A stretch of DNA of 64,000 nucleotides from Kutzneria kofuensis. GTDB taxonomy: Bacteria > Actinomycetota > Actinomycetes > Mycobacteriales > Pseudonocardiaceae. Positions 26,178 through 34,953 of the stretch are shown here, in pieces. Made by a program: the position numbers and the translations under genes. The DNA lies in assembly GCF_014203355.1 (NCBI RefSeq), contig NZ_JACHIR010000001.1, positions 2,110,038 to 2,174,037 of the forward strand. Reading direction: 5' to 3'. Below the pieces are notes generated by a model that was not told the DNA's origin, did no database searches, and was given only the letters and a program-made list of their open reading frames with translations. The first letter of the stretch is position 1. Each line of letters opens with the position of its first letter.

Positions 26178-26324
26178 GTCACTCCCTGCGTTCTTCACCT
26201 ACGGATGAGTGGCAAGGGTACCGTCCCGCGCTCGCGGAAAAACCCGTTGACCAGGGTGGGGCCGGCACGATCAGATATCGGCACACGGCCGCAGTGGGTG
26301 GCCCAACCGAAGGGAGGTGTGCGA

Positions 26325-26381
26325 ATGCTCGGGAAGTCTCTCGGCGCGCTCGCGCTTCGTCCCGTCGGGCGTACGCGATAG
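26325..26381 (+). CDS. Candidate 18-residue peptide gene between rsfS and nadD
   Basis: Reads MLGKSLGALALRPVGRTR followed by TAG. An unusually strong SD, AGGGAGGTG, lies about 5 bases before the ATG. Upstream a TTGACC (from 26249) and TCAGAT (18-base spacing) make a plausible promoter, and a strong hairpin follows 20 bases after the stop. It is on the opposite strand to both neighbours, so it would be its own short transcription unit. The peptide is cationic and amphipathic. No homologue is recognised; it could be a small protein, a leader peptide or the coding face of a small RNA. Confidence 0.45.
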   Translation: MLGKSLGALALRPVGRTR

Positions 26382-26400
26382 CGCGCCAGGACTGACGAGT

Positions 26401-26441
26401 ACGGGTCCCCCGATCCAGGCGCCGGATCGGGGGATTCCCGT
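26401..26441. terminator. Bidirectional hairpin terminator between the 18-codon gene and nadD
   Basis: Perfect 11-bp stem TCCCCCGATCC (26406-26416) and GGATCGGGGGA (26424-26434) with a 7-base loop. It is extended by ACGGG/CCCGT (26401-26405 with 26437-26441) across a small bulge. It sits between convergent units. Confidence 0.85.
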
Positions 26442-26443
26442 CT

Positions 26444-27034
26444 TCAGCACTGGTAGAGACGGCGCTTGGAGATGTACTGCACCACCCCGTCCGGCACGAG
26501 GTACCAGACCGGCAGGCCGGCGCAGACCCGATCGCGGCAGGCCGTGGACGAGATCGCCATCGCCGGCACCTCGATCAGGCTCACCGAGCCCGCGGGCAGG
26601 TGGTGGTCGTCGAGGTGGAAGCCGGGCCGGGTGACGCCGATGAAGTGCGCCCGGGTGAACAGCTCGTCGACCCGCTTCCACGACACGATCTGCGACAGCG
26701 CGTCCGCGCCGGTGATGAAGAACAGGTCGTCGTCGGGGTACCGGTCGGCCAGGTCGGCCAGCGTGTCGGCGGTGTAGGTGGGGCCGTTGCGGTCGATGTC
26801 CACACGGCTGACCGAGAACCGCGGGTTGGACGCCGTCGCGATCACGGTCATCAGGTAGCGGTCCTCGGCCGGGCTGACCTCGCGGCCGGACTTCTGCCAG
26901 GGCTGCCCGGTCGGCACGAAGATCACTTCGTCCAGCTCGAACCTGGCCTGGACCTCGCTGGCCGCCACCAGGTGGCCGTGGTGGATGGGGTCGAAGGTGC
27001 CGCCCATGACCCCGATCCGGCGCTTGTCGGTCAT
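26444..27034 (-). CDS. nadD: Nicotinate-nucleotide adenylyltransferase
   Basis: 196-residue NAD biosynthesis enzyme that adenylates nicotinate mononucleotide. [15 protein letters not shown] (residues 8-22) holds the nucleotidyltransferase GGxFDPxHxGH signature, and [11 protein letters not shown] is the C-terminal ISSTxIR-like motif. [20 protein letters not shown] is the substrate loop seen in actinobacterial NadD. In many genomes rsfS follows directly; here a candidate small gene on the opposite strand and a terminator separate them. Confidence 0.97.
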   Translation of the reverse strand: MTDKRRIGVMGGTFDPIHHGHLVAASEVQARFELDEVIFVPTGQPWQKSGREVSPAEDRYLMTVIATASNPRFSVSRVDIDRNGPTYTADTLADLADRYPDDDLFFITGADALSQIVSWKRVDELFTRAHFIGVTRPGFHLDDHHLPAGSVSLIEVPAMAISSTACRDRVCAGLPVWYLVPDGVVQYISKRRLYQC

Positions 27035-27111
27035 AACGGTCCAGCGTAGGCAGCGGTCACCCGATCGGCCTTCGGCAGCGCCGAAGTGTGAGCAACGGCT
27101 ATCCGAGTGGT

Positions 27112-27138
27112 GGGGCGCCGACCGGCAGCCGACGCCCC
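27112..27138 (-). terminator. Probable terminator of the P450-ferredoxin operon
   Basis: GGGGCG (27112-27117) pairs with CGCCCC (27133-27138) around an imperfect inner region, 8 bases after the ferredoxin stop. No T-run. Confidence 0.4.
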
Positions 27139-27145
27139 GGACCCC

Positions 27146-27376
27146 TCAGTCGAGCGGGGCGATCACCTTCTCGGTGCCGACCTCGCGCACCAGGATCGCC
27201 TCCATCGGGCACGACTCCGCGGCGGTGATCACCTCGTCGTCGGCGTCGACCTCGTCGACGATCGGCACGCCGTAGCCGCCTTCGAGCTTGAAGTACTTCG
27301 GCGAGGTGCCGGCGCACACGCCGGAACCGATGCACGTGCCCGAGTCGATCGATACATTCCAGCGGCCGTCTGCCAC
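27146..27376 (-). CDS. [3Fe-4S] ferredoxin, P450 partner
   Basis: 76-residue acidic ferredoxin. Only three cluster cysteines are visible (Cys15, Cys21, Cys56 in TCIGSGVC and ESCPMEAI). The residue at the usual second Cys position (CIGSGVC) is glycine, as in single-cluster [3Fe-4S] ferredoxins that serve bacterial cytochromes P450. It lies 41 bases downstream of the P450 gene in the same direction, so they are presumably cotranscribed and form an electron-transfer pair. A ferredoxin reductase must come from elsewhere. Confidence 0.95.
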   Translation of the reverse strand: MADGRWNVSIDSGTCIGSGVCAGTSPKYFKLEGGYGVPIVDEVDADDEVITAAESCPMEAILVREVGTEKVIAPLD

Positions 27377-27417
27377 CGTGTCCTCCTCAGCCAGTTCAGG
27401 AACCCGTCAATCCTGCA

Positions 27418-28620
27418 TCACCAGGCGACGGGCAGCGCCCGCAGGCCGCGTACGAGCCGGCCCTCCTTGAACGGCACCTCCTCGACCGGCACCGCGAACC
27501 GCAGGCCGGGGAACCGGCGCAGCACGGTGCCGACGGCGACCTGGAGTTCCAGCCGGGCCAACTGGGCGCCGAGGCAGTGGTGCGCGCCGTGGCCGAACGC
27601 GACGTGCGGGTTGTGCTCCCGGTGGAAGTCGATCTCCTCCGGGTTCTCGAAGACGGCGCCGTCGCGGTTGGCCGCGGCGATCTGCGTCATCACGGCCTCG
27701 CCCGCCTTGACGAGCGTGCCGCTGAGCACGACGTCCTCGGTGGCGATGCGCGCGAAGCCGGCGGCCGCGCCGAGCGGCGTCACCCGCAGCATCTCCTCGA
27801 TGGCGGCGTCCAGCAGGTCGGGGTTCTGCTGCAGGTCGCGCAGCAGTTCCGGCTTGCTGAGGAGGGTGTAGAGGAAGTTGCCGGTCTGGTTGGCGGTGGT
27901 CTCGTGGCCGGCGACCAGCAGCGTGACGCCGAACTGGACCAGCTCCTCCTCGGTGAGCCGGTCCTCCTCGTCGCGGGCCCGCACCAGCTCGCTGAGCAGG
28001 GAGTCGCTGGGCTGCTCGCGGTGCTTGGCGACCAGGCTCGCCAGGTACGTCTTCAGCCCGTCCCGACCCTGCTGGATCTCTTCCGGGGTGTACGCGGTGA
28101 AGGCCAGCGCCGCGTCCGACCAGGCGCGGAACTGGTCCCGGTCCTCGTAGGGCACGCCGAGCAGCTCACAGATCATGGTGATCGGCAGCGGCAGCGCGAG
28201 CCCCTCGACCAGGTCGGCGGGCGGCCCCTGGGCCTCGATGTCGTCGAGCAGGCCGTCGACGACCTCCTGGGCGCGCGGCCGCAGCATCTCGATGCGCCGC
28301 ATGGTGAACGCCTTGGCGACCAGCTTGCGCAGCCGGCTGTGGTTCGGCGGGTCCATGGTCAGCAGGCTGGTGTCGGTCTGGATCAGCGGCATCATCCGGG
28401 GGACGTCGGCGCCGAGGGTGGCCGCGCGGCTGAACCGCGGGTCGCCCAGGACCGTCTTGACGTCCTCGTAGCTGGTGGCCATCCAGGCCTCGCCCCCGTA
28501 GGGCATGCGCACCCGGGCCAGTTCGCCGTTGTCGCGCAGCCGTCCGTACTCCGGGTCGAGGTCCAGCCGCTTGGCCTCGCTGAACGGGTACGGGCACGCG
28601 CCACGGTCGACAGTCGTCAT
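27418..28620 (-). CDS. Cytochrome P450 monooxygenase
   Basis: 400-residue soluble bacterial P450 (class I). The I-helix oxygen-activation motif is LLVAGHETT (AGHETT 237-242), the ExxR is EEMLR (275-279) and the haem-binding loop is FGHGAHHCLGAQ with Cys349 as the thiolate ligand. Sequence character is like the CYP105/CYP107 groups that hydroxylate secondary metabolites or xenobiotics. A TetR gene lies upstream and a perfect 11-bp inverted repeat lies just before the start, so expression is likely ligand-induced. No biosynthetic gene cluster surrounds it, so a detoxification or stand-alone role is possible. Confidence 0.96.
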   Translation of the reverse strand: MTTVDRGACPYPFSEAKRLDLDPEYGRLRDNGELARVRMPYGGEAWMATSYEDVKTVLGDPRFSRAATLGADVPRMMPLIQTDTSLLTMDPPNHSRLRKLVAKAFTMRRIEMLRPRAQEVVDGLLDDIEAQGPPADLVEGLALPLPITMICELLGVPYEDRDQFRAWSDAALAFTAYTPEEIQQGRDGLKTYLASLVAKHREQPSDSLLSELVRARDEEDRLTEEELVQFGVTLLVAGHETTANQTGNFLYTLLSKPELLRDLQQNPDLLDAAIEEMLRVTPLGAAAGFARIATEDVVLSGTLVKAGEAVMTQIAAANRDGAVFENPEEIDFHREHNPHVAFGHGAHHCLGAQLARLELQVAVGTVLRRFPGLRFAVPVEEVPFKEGRLVRGLRALPVAW

Positions 28621-28643
28621 GTCAGGCTCCCCAAGGCCGAACT

Positions 28644-28669
28644 GGGATGTAAGCTTCCGCTTACATCCC
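28644..28669. promoter_or_regulatory. Perfect inverted-repeat operator upstream of the P450 gene
   Basis: Arms GGGATGTAAGC (28644-28654) and GCTTACATCCC (28659-28669) are exact reverse complements with a TTCC spacer, ending 24 bases before the P450 start. Size and symmetry fit a TetR-family operator, and a TetR gene is the next gene upstream. Confidence 0.85.
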
Positions 28670-28696
28670 TGACGATAGGCAACCGACTACGGGCCG

Positions 28697-29287
28697 TCAA
28701 CCAGCCGGCTCGGTGTCGACCCGTTCGAGCAGCACGGAAACGGAGCGCAGCACCAGCCGCGCCACGTCCTCGGGATCGGCGCTGACCAGCGGCTCCTTAC
28801 GCACGACGGACCGCAGCATGCCCAGCCCGACCAGCCAGGCCAGCACCAGGTCGACCCGCAGGTCGGCGTCCTCGGCGTCGGTCAGCGAGCCCAGCACCCG
28901 GACGTAGTCCTCGCCGAGCTGCTTGCGGATGGCATCGGCGGCACTGTCGTGGCCGCTGGAGCGCAGCGCGGCCAGCCACACGCTCTCCTGCCCGATGTCC
29001 GTGTTCGGGTTGAGCATCCGGGCCAGCGTCTCGGCCAGCACCTGCTCGGCCGGTGACTCCGCGACCAGCACCCGGCTCTGAGTGGCCAGCACGGCGTGGA
29101 ACAGGTCTTCCTTGGTGCCGAAGTAGCGGAACAGGAGCGCCTGGTTCACGCCCGCGCGGTCGGCGATGTCGCGGACGGTGGTCCGCTCGTAGCCGCGCTC
29201 GGTGAACAGCTCCTGGGCCGCGCGCAGCAAGGCCGCCTTGGTGGCGGATGCGTCACGTCTGCGGTGTTCGGGCGCTTCTGAAGTCAC
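28697..29287 (-). CDS. TetR/AcrR family transcriptional regulator
   Basis: 196 residues with an N-terminal helix-turn-helix domain (KAALLRAAQELFTERGYERTTVRDIADRAGVNQALLFRYFGTKEDLFHAVL, about residues 17-66) and a helical ligand-binding C-terminal domain. It is encoded in the same direction as, and directly upstream of, the P450 and ferredoxin genes. The palindrome between it and the P450 is the obvious target. GTG start at 29287. The inducer is unknown. Confidence 0.94.
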   Translation of the reverse strand: MTSEAPEHRRRDASATKAALLRAAQELFTERGYERTTVRDIADRAGVNQALLFRYFGTKEDLFHAVLATQSRVLVAESPAEQVLAETLARMLNPNTDIGQESVWLAALRSSGHDSAADAIRKQLGEDYVRVLGSLTDAEDADLRVDLVLAWLVGLGMLRSVVRKEPLVSADPEDVARLVLRSVSVLLERVDTEPAG

Positions 29288-29309
29288 GCCCGTGAACGTA
29301 CCGGCGGTG

Positions 29310-30575
29310 TCAGGAGACGGGGCGGACGTGACCGTCGCCCCACACCACCCACTTCGTCGAGGTCAGCTCGGCCAGCCCCATCGGGCCGCGGGCGTGCAGC
29401 TTCTGGGTGGAGATGCCGATCTCCGCGCCGAGGCCCAGCTCGCCGCCGTCGGTGAACGAGGTCGCCGCGTTCACCATCACCGCCGCCGCGTCCACCCGCG
29501 CCACGAAGTCGCGGGCCGCGCGCACGTCGTCGGAGACGATCGCCTCGGTGTGGCCGCTGCCGTGCCGGCCGATGTGCTCGACGGCCTCGTCCAGCGAGTC
29601 GACGATGCGCATGGCGATGTCCAGGGACAGGTATTCGGTGTCCCAGTCGGCGTCAGTGGCCGGCGTGACCTCGACCAGCTCGGCGGCGCGCTTGTCGCCG
29701 TGCACGGTGACGCCGTGGGTGATGAGCTGGCGAACCGCCTCCGGCACGAACCGGTCGGCGACGTCCTGGTGCACGAGGACGGTCTCGGCGGCGTTGCACA
29801 CGCTCGGCCGGCGGGTCTTGGAATTGATCAGGATCCGGAGCGCCATGTCGAGGTCGGCGGCGCGGTCCACGTAGACGTGGCAGTTGCCGACGCCGGTCTC
29901 GATGGTCGGCACCGTCGCCTGCTGCACGACGGCGGAGATCAGGCCGGCGCCGCCGCGCGGGATGACCAGGTCGACGAGGCCGCGGGCGGTGATGAGGTGC
30001 TGCACGGAGGCGCGGTCGTGGCACGGCAGCAACTGGACGGCGTCGGCCGGGAAGTCGTTGTCCGCCAACACTTCGCGGAGCACCTTCACCAGCGCGAGGT
30101 TGGACTGCTCGGCGCTGGAGGAACCGCGCAGCAGGACTGCGTTGCCGGACTTGAGCGTGAGGCCGGCGGCGTCGACCGTGACGTTCGGACGGGCCTCGTA
30201 GACGATGCCGACGACGCCGAGCGGGACCTGCACCTGGCGCAGTTCCAGGCCGTTCGGCAGGGTGGAGCCGCGGCGGACGTCGCCGATCGGGTCCGGCAGG
30301 CCGGCGACCGAGCGGAGGCCGTCCGCGATGCCGGCGACCCGCTTCTCGTTCAGGGCGAGACGGTCCAGCAGGGCATCGCCGATGTTCGCCTCGCGGCCGG
30401 CGGCCAGGTCGCGCTCGTTGGCGGCGATGAGGTCGGCGGCGTTGGCCTCGAGGGCGTCGGCCATCGCCAGCAGGACCTTGTTCTTGTCCTGCGTGTTGGC
30501 GGTCGCGAGGAGCTTGGCGGCGACGCGCGCTCGCCTGGCGGCGTCGTGGACCTGAGTCTGCAGCTCGTCCGTCAC
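29310..30575 (-). CDS. proA: Gamma-glutamyl phosphate reductase
   Basis: 421-residue NADPH-dependent enzyme of proline synthesis, reducing gamma-glutamyl phosphate to the semialdehyde. The catalytic Cys260 is in [11 protein letters not shown], and [21 protein letters not shown] and [21 protein letters not shown] are family motifs. I chose the GTG at 30575. TACAAT (30588-30583 on this strand) ends 7 bases before it, so the transcript is predicted leaderless, and the open frame further upstream overlaps the promoter. proB lies 4.4 kb away beyond an inserted block instead of adjacent. Confidence 0.96.
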   Translation of the reverse strand: MTDELQTQVHDAARRARVAAKLLATANTQDKNKVLLAMADALEANAADLIAANERDLAAGREANIGDALLDRLALNEKRVAGIADGLRSVAGLPDPIGDVRRGSTLPNGLELRQVQVPLGVVGIVYEARPNVTVDAAGLTLKSGNAVLLRGSSSAEQSNLALVKVLREVLADNDFPADAVQLLPCHDRASVQHLITARGLVDLVIPRGGAGLISAVVQQATVPTIETGVGNCHVYVDRAADLDMALRILINSKTRRPSVCNAAETVLVHQDVADRFVPEAVRQLITHGVTVHGDKRAAELVEVTPATDADWDTEYLSLDIAMRIVDSLDEAVEHIGRHGSGHTEAIVSDDVRAARDFVARVDAAAVMVNAATSFTDGGELGLGAEIGISTQKLHARGPMGLAELTSTKWVVWGDGHVRPVS

Positions 30576-30580
30576 CCGTA

Positions 30581-30597
30581 GGATTGTAGAACAATCC
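30581..30597 (-). promoter_or_regulatory. proA leaderless promoter with an inverted repeat over the -10 box
   Basis: TACAAT (minus strand 30588-30583) is 7 bases before the GTG. A perfect 7-bp inverted repeat GGATTGT (30581-30587) and ACAATCC (30591-30597) with a 3-base spacer covers it. A repressor bound there would block the promoter. No cognate regulator is identified. Confidence 0.55.
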
Positions 30598-30640
30598 GGG
30601 CCGGGGTAGAACTGTCGGTGCGTTGGTGTAGGCATGAGGC

Positions 30641-32728
30641 ATGGACGACCTGGCGCTGCGTGAGCAGGCAGAGGAGCACCTCCGGGCCCTTGCCGGTCCG
30701 GAGGCGAAACTCCGTGACGACCAGTGGACGGCGATCAGCGCACTGGTGTCGCAGCGCCGGCGTGCGCTGGTCGTGCAGCGCACCGGGTGGGGCAAGTCGG
30801 CGGTGTACTTCATCGCGACGGCGCTGCTGCGTTCCCTCGGCGAGGGGCCGACGGTGATCGTGTCGCCGCTGCTGGCCCTGATGCGCAACCAGGTGGAGGC
30901 GGCGGCCCGGGCCGGGGTGCGGGCGGCGACCATCAACTCCGCCAACCTGGGCGAGTGGCAGGAGGTCCAGGACGCCGTCACCGCTGGCGACGTGGACGTG
31001 CTGCTGGTCAGCCCGGAACGGCTGAACAACCCGGACTTCCGCGACAACGTGCTGCCGAGCCTGACCGCGAGCGCCGGGCTGCTCGTCGTGGACGAGGCGC
31101 ATTGCATCTCCGACTGGGGCCACGACTTCCGCCCCGACTACCGGCGGCTCCGCACACTTCTGGGTGAACTGCCGGCGGGCGTGCCGGTATTGGCGACGAC
31201 GGCGACCGCGAACGACCGCGTGGTCCGCGACGTCGCCGACCAGCTCGGCATCGGGGGCGCGCAGACCTTGGTGCTGCGCGGCCCGCTGGACCGGGAGAGC
31301 CTGCACCTGGCCGTCGTCACGCTGCCGAACCCGGCGGCGCGCCTGGCCTGGCTGGCGGAGAAGCTGACCGAACTCCCGGGCTCCGGCATCGTCTACACGT
31401 TGACGGTGTCGGCGGCCGAGGACATGGCGTCGTTCCTGCGCGAGCGGGGCTTCGAGGTGGCGGCGTACTCGGGCAAGACCGACCCGGCCGAACGCGAGCG
31501 CGCCGAGGCGGACCTGCTGGCGAACCGGGTCAAGGCGCTGGTGGCGACCTCGGCGCTGGGCATGGGTTTCGACAAGCCGGACCTGGGCTTCGTGGTGCAC
31601 CTGGGCGCGCCGCAGTCGCCGATCGCCTACTACCAGCAGATCGGCCGCGCCGGCCGTGGCGTGCAGCGGGCGGAGGTGCTGCTGCTGCCGGGGCGCGAGG
31701 ACCGGGAGATCTGGCAGTACTTCGCATCGTTGGCGTTCCCGCCGGAACACATCGTGCGCCAGGTTCTGGACGCGCTGGCGACGAGCGACCGTCCACTGTC
31801 GACGGCCGCGTTGGAGCCGATGGTGGAGTTGTCGCGCAGCCGGCTCGAAGTCGTGCTGAAGGTGCTGGACGTGGACGGCGCGGTGCACCGGGTGCGCGGC
31901 GGCTGGGTGTCGACGGGCGAGCCGTGGCACTACGACGAGGAACGCTACGGCCGGCTCGGCGAGGCGCGGCGGGCCGAGCAGCAGGCGATGCTCGACTACC
32001 AGGCCACCGAGGGCTGCCGCATGGAGTTTCTGCTGCGGCAGCTGGACGATCCGACGGCGGCGCCGTGCGGGCGGTGCGACAACTGCACGGGCCGGCGATG
32101 GAGCGTCGAGGTGTCGGGGCAGGCGGCGACGGCGGCGCAGGACCGGCTGAACCGGCCGGGCGTGGAGATCGCGCCACGCAAGATGTGGCCGAGCGGCATG
32201 TCCGGGCTGGGTGTGCCGCTGTCCGGCAAGATCCCGGCCGGGCAGCAGGCCGAGGAGGGCCGGGCACTGGGCCGGCTGACGGACATCGGCTGGGGCAACC
32301 GCCTGCGCGACCTGCTCGCGGACAACACGCCGGACCAGCCGGTGCCCGACGACGTGTTCAACGCCTGCGTGCAGGTGCTCGCGGCGTGGAACTGGACGCA
32401 GCGGCCGACCGGCGTGGTCACGATCGGCTCGCGCCGGCGGCCGAAGCTCGTCGCCAGCCTGGGTGAGCGGCTGGCTTCGATCGGCCGGCTGGCCTACCTC
32501 GGCGAGATCGAGTCGGCCGGCGAGGGCATCCGGCGCAGCAACAGCGCGCAGCGGTTGGCGGGGTTGTGGCAGGGCCTGCGCGCGCCGGAGACGTTCGCCG
32601 CCGACGGTCCGGTGTTGCTTGTGGACGATCTCGTGGACAGCGGTTGGACGATGACGCTGGCGGCGCGGCTGCTGCGGGAGGCAGGTGCGCCCGCGGTGCT
32701 GCCGTTCGCGCTCGCGGTCACGAACTAG
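30641..32728 (+). CDS. RecQ-family DNA helicase with C-terminal phosphoribosyltransferase-like domain
   Basis: 695 residues. A superfamily 2 helicase core comes first: Walker A TGWGKS (48-53), [21 protein letters not shown] (DEAH, about 151) and the motif VI region [11 protein letters not shown]. The RecQ zinc-binding region follows (Cys near 462 and CGRCDNC near 475-482) with a winged-helix-like stretch. Beyond the usual RecQ end there is a further 200-residue region ending in [15 protein letters not shown] (about 660-675), the PRPP-binding motif of type I phosphoribosyltransferases as in ComF. The HRDC domain is missing. The fused domain may link unwinding to nucleotide or DNA-end chemistry. 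Divergent from proA. Confidence 0.92.
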   Translation: MDDLALREQAEEHLRALAGPEAKLRDDQWTAISALVSQRRRALVVQRTGWGKSAVYFIATALLRSLGEGPTVIVSPLLALMRNQVEAAARAGVRAATINSANLGEWQEVQDAVTAGDVDVLLVSPERLNNPDFRDNVLPSLTASAGLLVVDEAHCISDWGHDFRPDYRRLRTLLGELPAGVPVLATTATANDRVVRDVADQLGIGGAQTLVLRGPLDRESLHLAVVTLPNPAARLAWLAEKLTELPGSGIVYTLTVSAAEDMASFLRERGFEVAAYSGKTDPAERERAEADLLANRVKALVATSALGMGFDKPDLGFVVHLGAPQSPIAYYQQIGRAGRGVQRAEVLLLPGREDREIWQYFASLAFPPEHIVRQVLDALATSDRPLSTAALEPMVELSRSRLEVVLKVLDVDGAVHRVRGGWVSTGEPWHYDEERYGRLGEARRAEQQAMLDYQATEGCRMEFLLRQLDDPTAAPCGRCDNCTGRRWSVEVSGQAATAAQDRLNRPGVEIAPRKMWPSGMSGLGVPLSGKIPAGQQAEEGRALGRLTDIGWGNRLRDLLADNTPDQPVPDDVFNACVQVLAAWNWTQRPTGVVTIGSRRRPKLVASLGERLASIGRLAYLGEIESAGEGIRRSNSAQRLAGLWQGLRAPETFAADGPVLLVDDLVDSGWTMTLAARLLREAGAPAVLPFALAVTN

Positions 32729-32790
32729 GTGTAACGCGAAGGTCCCCCAGGAGCGATCTCACCACAATCCGCTCATCACGGAGGAGAGTC

Positions 32791-33822
32791 TTGAGCACTC
32801 TGGGGACGGCCGACCGGCAGGCGCTGCTGCTGGCCCGGGCCGAGGACTTCGCGAAAATCATCCTGGTCAACGCGCGCCGGGAGTTTCCCAACCACATCAG
32901 GCACGTCATGTCGGGTCCGGGCGACCTGCCGAACCGGCCCAAGGACGTCTTCCCGGCGTTCTACGGTTGTTTCGACTGGCACTCGTGCGTGGAGATGCAC
33001 TGGGCGGTCGTGCGCCTGCTGCGCACGGCGCCGGACCACGTGCCGGCCGCCGAGATCCGAGCGCTGCTCGACGAGCACCTGACGGCCGACAACATCCTGG
33101 TGGAGACGCGCAGCTTCCACGAGTTCAGCAAGCACTCACGGCCCTATGCCTGGGGCTGGGAGCACATGCTGCAGCACGAACTGTCCACCTGGGACGATCC
33201 GGACGCGCGACGCTGGGCGGCGAACCTGACGCCGTTGACCGAGGCGATCACGGGCGCGTTCCTGGACTGGCTACCGAAGGCGACCTACCCCGACCGGCAG
33301 GGCATGCACTTCAACAGCGCGTTCGGCCTGTCCCTGGCGCTGCCGCACGCCCGCGCGCTGGCCGACCGGGGCGAGCCGGCCCTCGCGAACGCCATCTCCG
33401 ATGCGGGGCACCGCTGGTTCGACAACGACACCGACTATCCGGCCCGCTACGAACCGGGCGGCGCCGATTTCCTGTCGCCCGCGCTCTGCGAGGCGGAACT
33501 GATGTCGAACCTGTTCGGCCCAACCGAGTTCAGCCAATGGTTCGATCGATTCCTGCCGGACATCACCAACAGCGGCCTGTTCACGCCCGCCGTCGTTTCC
33601 GATGACGCCGACGGACAGATCGCGCATCTGCACGGATTGAATCTCAGCCGGGCCTGGTGCCTGCTCCGACTGGCCGCAGTCCTTCCGCCGAACGATGTCC
33701 GCATCGCCGAGATGCACGCCGCCGCGGCCGCGCAGGCCGTGCCGGAACTGGATCTGACCAGCGGGACGGACTACATGGTCGAGCACTGGCTCGCCTGCTA
33801 TGCGGTGCTGCTGCTGACCTGA
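32791..33822 (+). CDS. DUF2891 family protein
   Basis: 343 residues matching the DUF2891 family, whose hallmark is PAFYGCFDWHSCVEMHWAVVRLLR (residues 55-78). ETRSFHEFSKHSRPYAWGWEHMLQHEL follows, and the protein is helical to the end. The repeated Trp/His-rich helices suggest an alpha-barrel fold of the glycan-processing type, but no enzyme activity is known. A TTG start at 32791 is chosen because GGAGGAGAG lies just upstream and the family begins a few residues later. 62 bases separate it from the recQ-like gene, so cotranscription is possible. No signal peptide. Confidence 0.85.
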   Translation: MSTLGTADRQALLLARAEDFAKIILVNARREFPNHIRHVMSGPGDLPNRPKDVFPAFYGCFDWHSCVEMHWAVVRLLRTAPDHVPAAEIRALLDEHLTADNILVETRSFHEFSKHSRPYAWGWEHMLQHELSTWDDPDARRWAANLTPLTEAITGAFLDWLPKATYPDRQGMHFNSAFGLSLALPHARALADRGEPALANAISDAGHRWFDNDTDYPARYEPGGADFLSPALCEAELMSNLFGPTEFSQWFDRFLPDITNSGLFTPAVVSDDADGQIAHLHGLNLSRAWCLLRLAAVLPPNDVRIAEMHAAAAAQAVPELDLTSGTDYMVEHWLACYAVLLLT

Positions 33823-33916
33823 CACAAAGGGGAGCAAAACGGATTTATCGCCGCCGGGAACCCGCCGAAAGTAGCTACCGCGGCCCGATGGTCCGTTGAA
33901 AGATCAGTACGGGCCT

Positions 33917-33947
33917 CCGCCGGGGAATCTGATCACTTCCCCGGCGG
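33917..33947 (+). terminator. Hairpin after the DUF2891 gene
   Basis: Perfect 11-bp stem CCGCCGGGGAA (33917-33927) and TTCCCCGGCGG (33937-33947), 9-base loop, 94 bases after the stop. The following AATTCCC is not a clear T-tract. The rest of 33823-34026 shows nothing else. Confidence 0.6.
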
Positions 33948-34026
33948 AATTCCCGACAATGACGCCTGTCCCTCCACCACCCCTGCAGGCACTCCCGCAT
34001 CGCCGATCAGCGAGTGGGAGGCGCCG

Positions 34027-34767
34027 GTGAAAGGATCGGAAATGCTCGCCACTCGTCTCACCCGTGCCCTGGTCGCGGCCGCGCTGGCCACCGCCGGCCT
34101 CGCCACCGGCACGGCCGTCGCCACCACCGGCCCCGCCACCTTCGGCCCGCACGTCAGCTTCGGGCACGGCGCGGGCAGCAGCTTCTCCGGCGGCAACTGG
34201 GGCGGCTACGCCAGCTTCGGCAGCTGGACCACCGCGACCGCCAGCTGGACCGAGCCGTCGGTCACCTGCCGGTCCACCAACGACCTGTTCGCGCCGTGGG
34301 TCGGCATCGACGGCGACGGCTCCTCCACCGTCGAGCAGACCGGTGTCGCCACCGACTGCTCCAGCGGCCGGCCCGTCTACCAGGCGTGGTACGAGATGTA
34401 CCCGGCCGCGCCGGTGTACTACAGCAACTCCATCAGCGCCGGCGACCACTTCACCGCCACGGTGACCCGGTCCGGGACCAGCTACACGCTGACCATCAGC
34501 GACACCACCAAGGGCTGGACCAAGACCACCACCAAGTCGCTGAGCAGCGCCCGGCACTACTCCGCCGAGGCGATCATCGAGTCGCCCACCGACTCGTACC
34601 CGTCCGTCAGCGGCAACACCATCTCGTTCACCGGCGTGAAGTTCGACGGCAAGACGCTGAAGTCGACGAACCCGTCCGCGCTGAACGCCGACGACCGGGG
34701 CACCAACACCTGGATCCCGAACGCGATCGGCTCCGACGGCACCAGCTTCTCGATCACCAGGCACTGA
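34027..34767 (+). CDS. Secreted G1-family (eqolisin-like) glutamic peptidase
   Basis: 246 residues with a signal peptide (LATRLTRALVAAALATAGLATGTAVA). The mature domain resembles eqolisins: GGNWGGYASFGSWTTATASWTEPSVTC, WVGIDGDGSSTVEQTG with Gln104 as the predicted catalytic Gln, VYQAWYEMYP, and HYSAEAIIESP with Glu181 or Glu185 as the catalytic Glu. These acid proteases are best known from fungi. GTG at 34027 (GGGAGG upstream) and ATG at 34042 (AAGGAT upstream) are both credible starts. Only two cysteines remain in the mature protein. Monocistronic, with a terminator downstream. Confidence 0.88.
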   Translation: MKGSEMLATRLTRALVAAALATAGLATGTAVATTGPATFGPHVSFGHGAGSSFSGGNWGGYASFGSWTTATASWTEPSVTCRSTNDLFAPWVGIDGDGSSTVEQTGVATDCSSGRPVYQAWYEMYPAAPVYYSNSISAGDHFTATVTRSGTSYTLTISDTTKGWTKTTTKSLSSARHYSAEAIIESPTDSYPSVSGNTISFTGVKFDGKTLKSTNPSALNADDRGTNTWIPNAIGSDGTSFSITRH

Positions 34768-34788
34768 CCAGCGCCTGCGGCCAGGCAG

Positions 34789-34829
34789 CCGCACCCGTCA
34801 CGGGCGATCCCTGTGGCGGGTGCGGTTTT
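34789..34829 (+). terminator. Rho-independent terminator after the G1 peptidase gene
   Basis: CCGCACCCG (34789-34797) pairs with CGGGTGCGG (34817-34825), followed by TTTT. The loop can extend the helix imperfectly. Confidence 0.85.
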
Positions 34830-34953
34830 CATTGTGACGGGAGAGGATGGCGGGCGAGGCAGGTGGCGGGCCGGCCAGGCGGTGGAGAGCCTGCCAGGCC
34901 GTGGAGGCGGGCAGCGGGAACAGCACGTCGGCGAGGTCGGCCTGGCTGCGAGG

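Noticed and set aside
27146-29287. P450-ferredoxin-TetR unit as part of a secondary-metabolite cluster
   Set aside because: No polyketide, peptide or terpene synthase and no tailoring genes nearby; neighbours are core metabolism genes.
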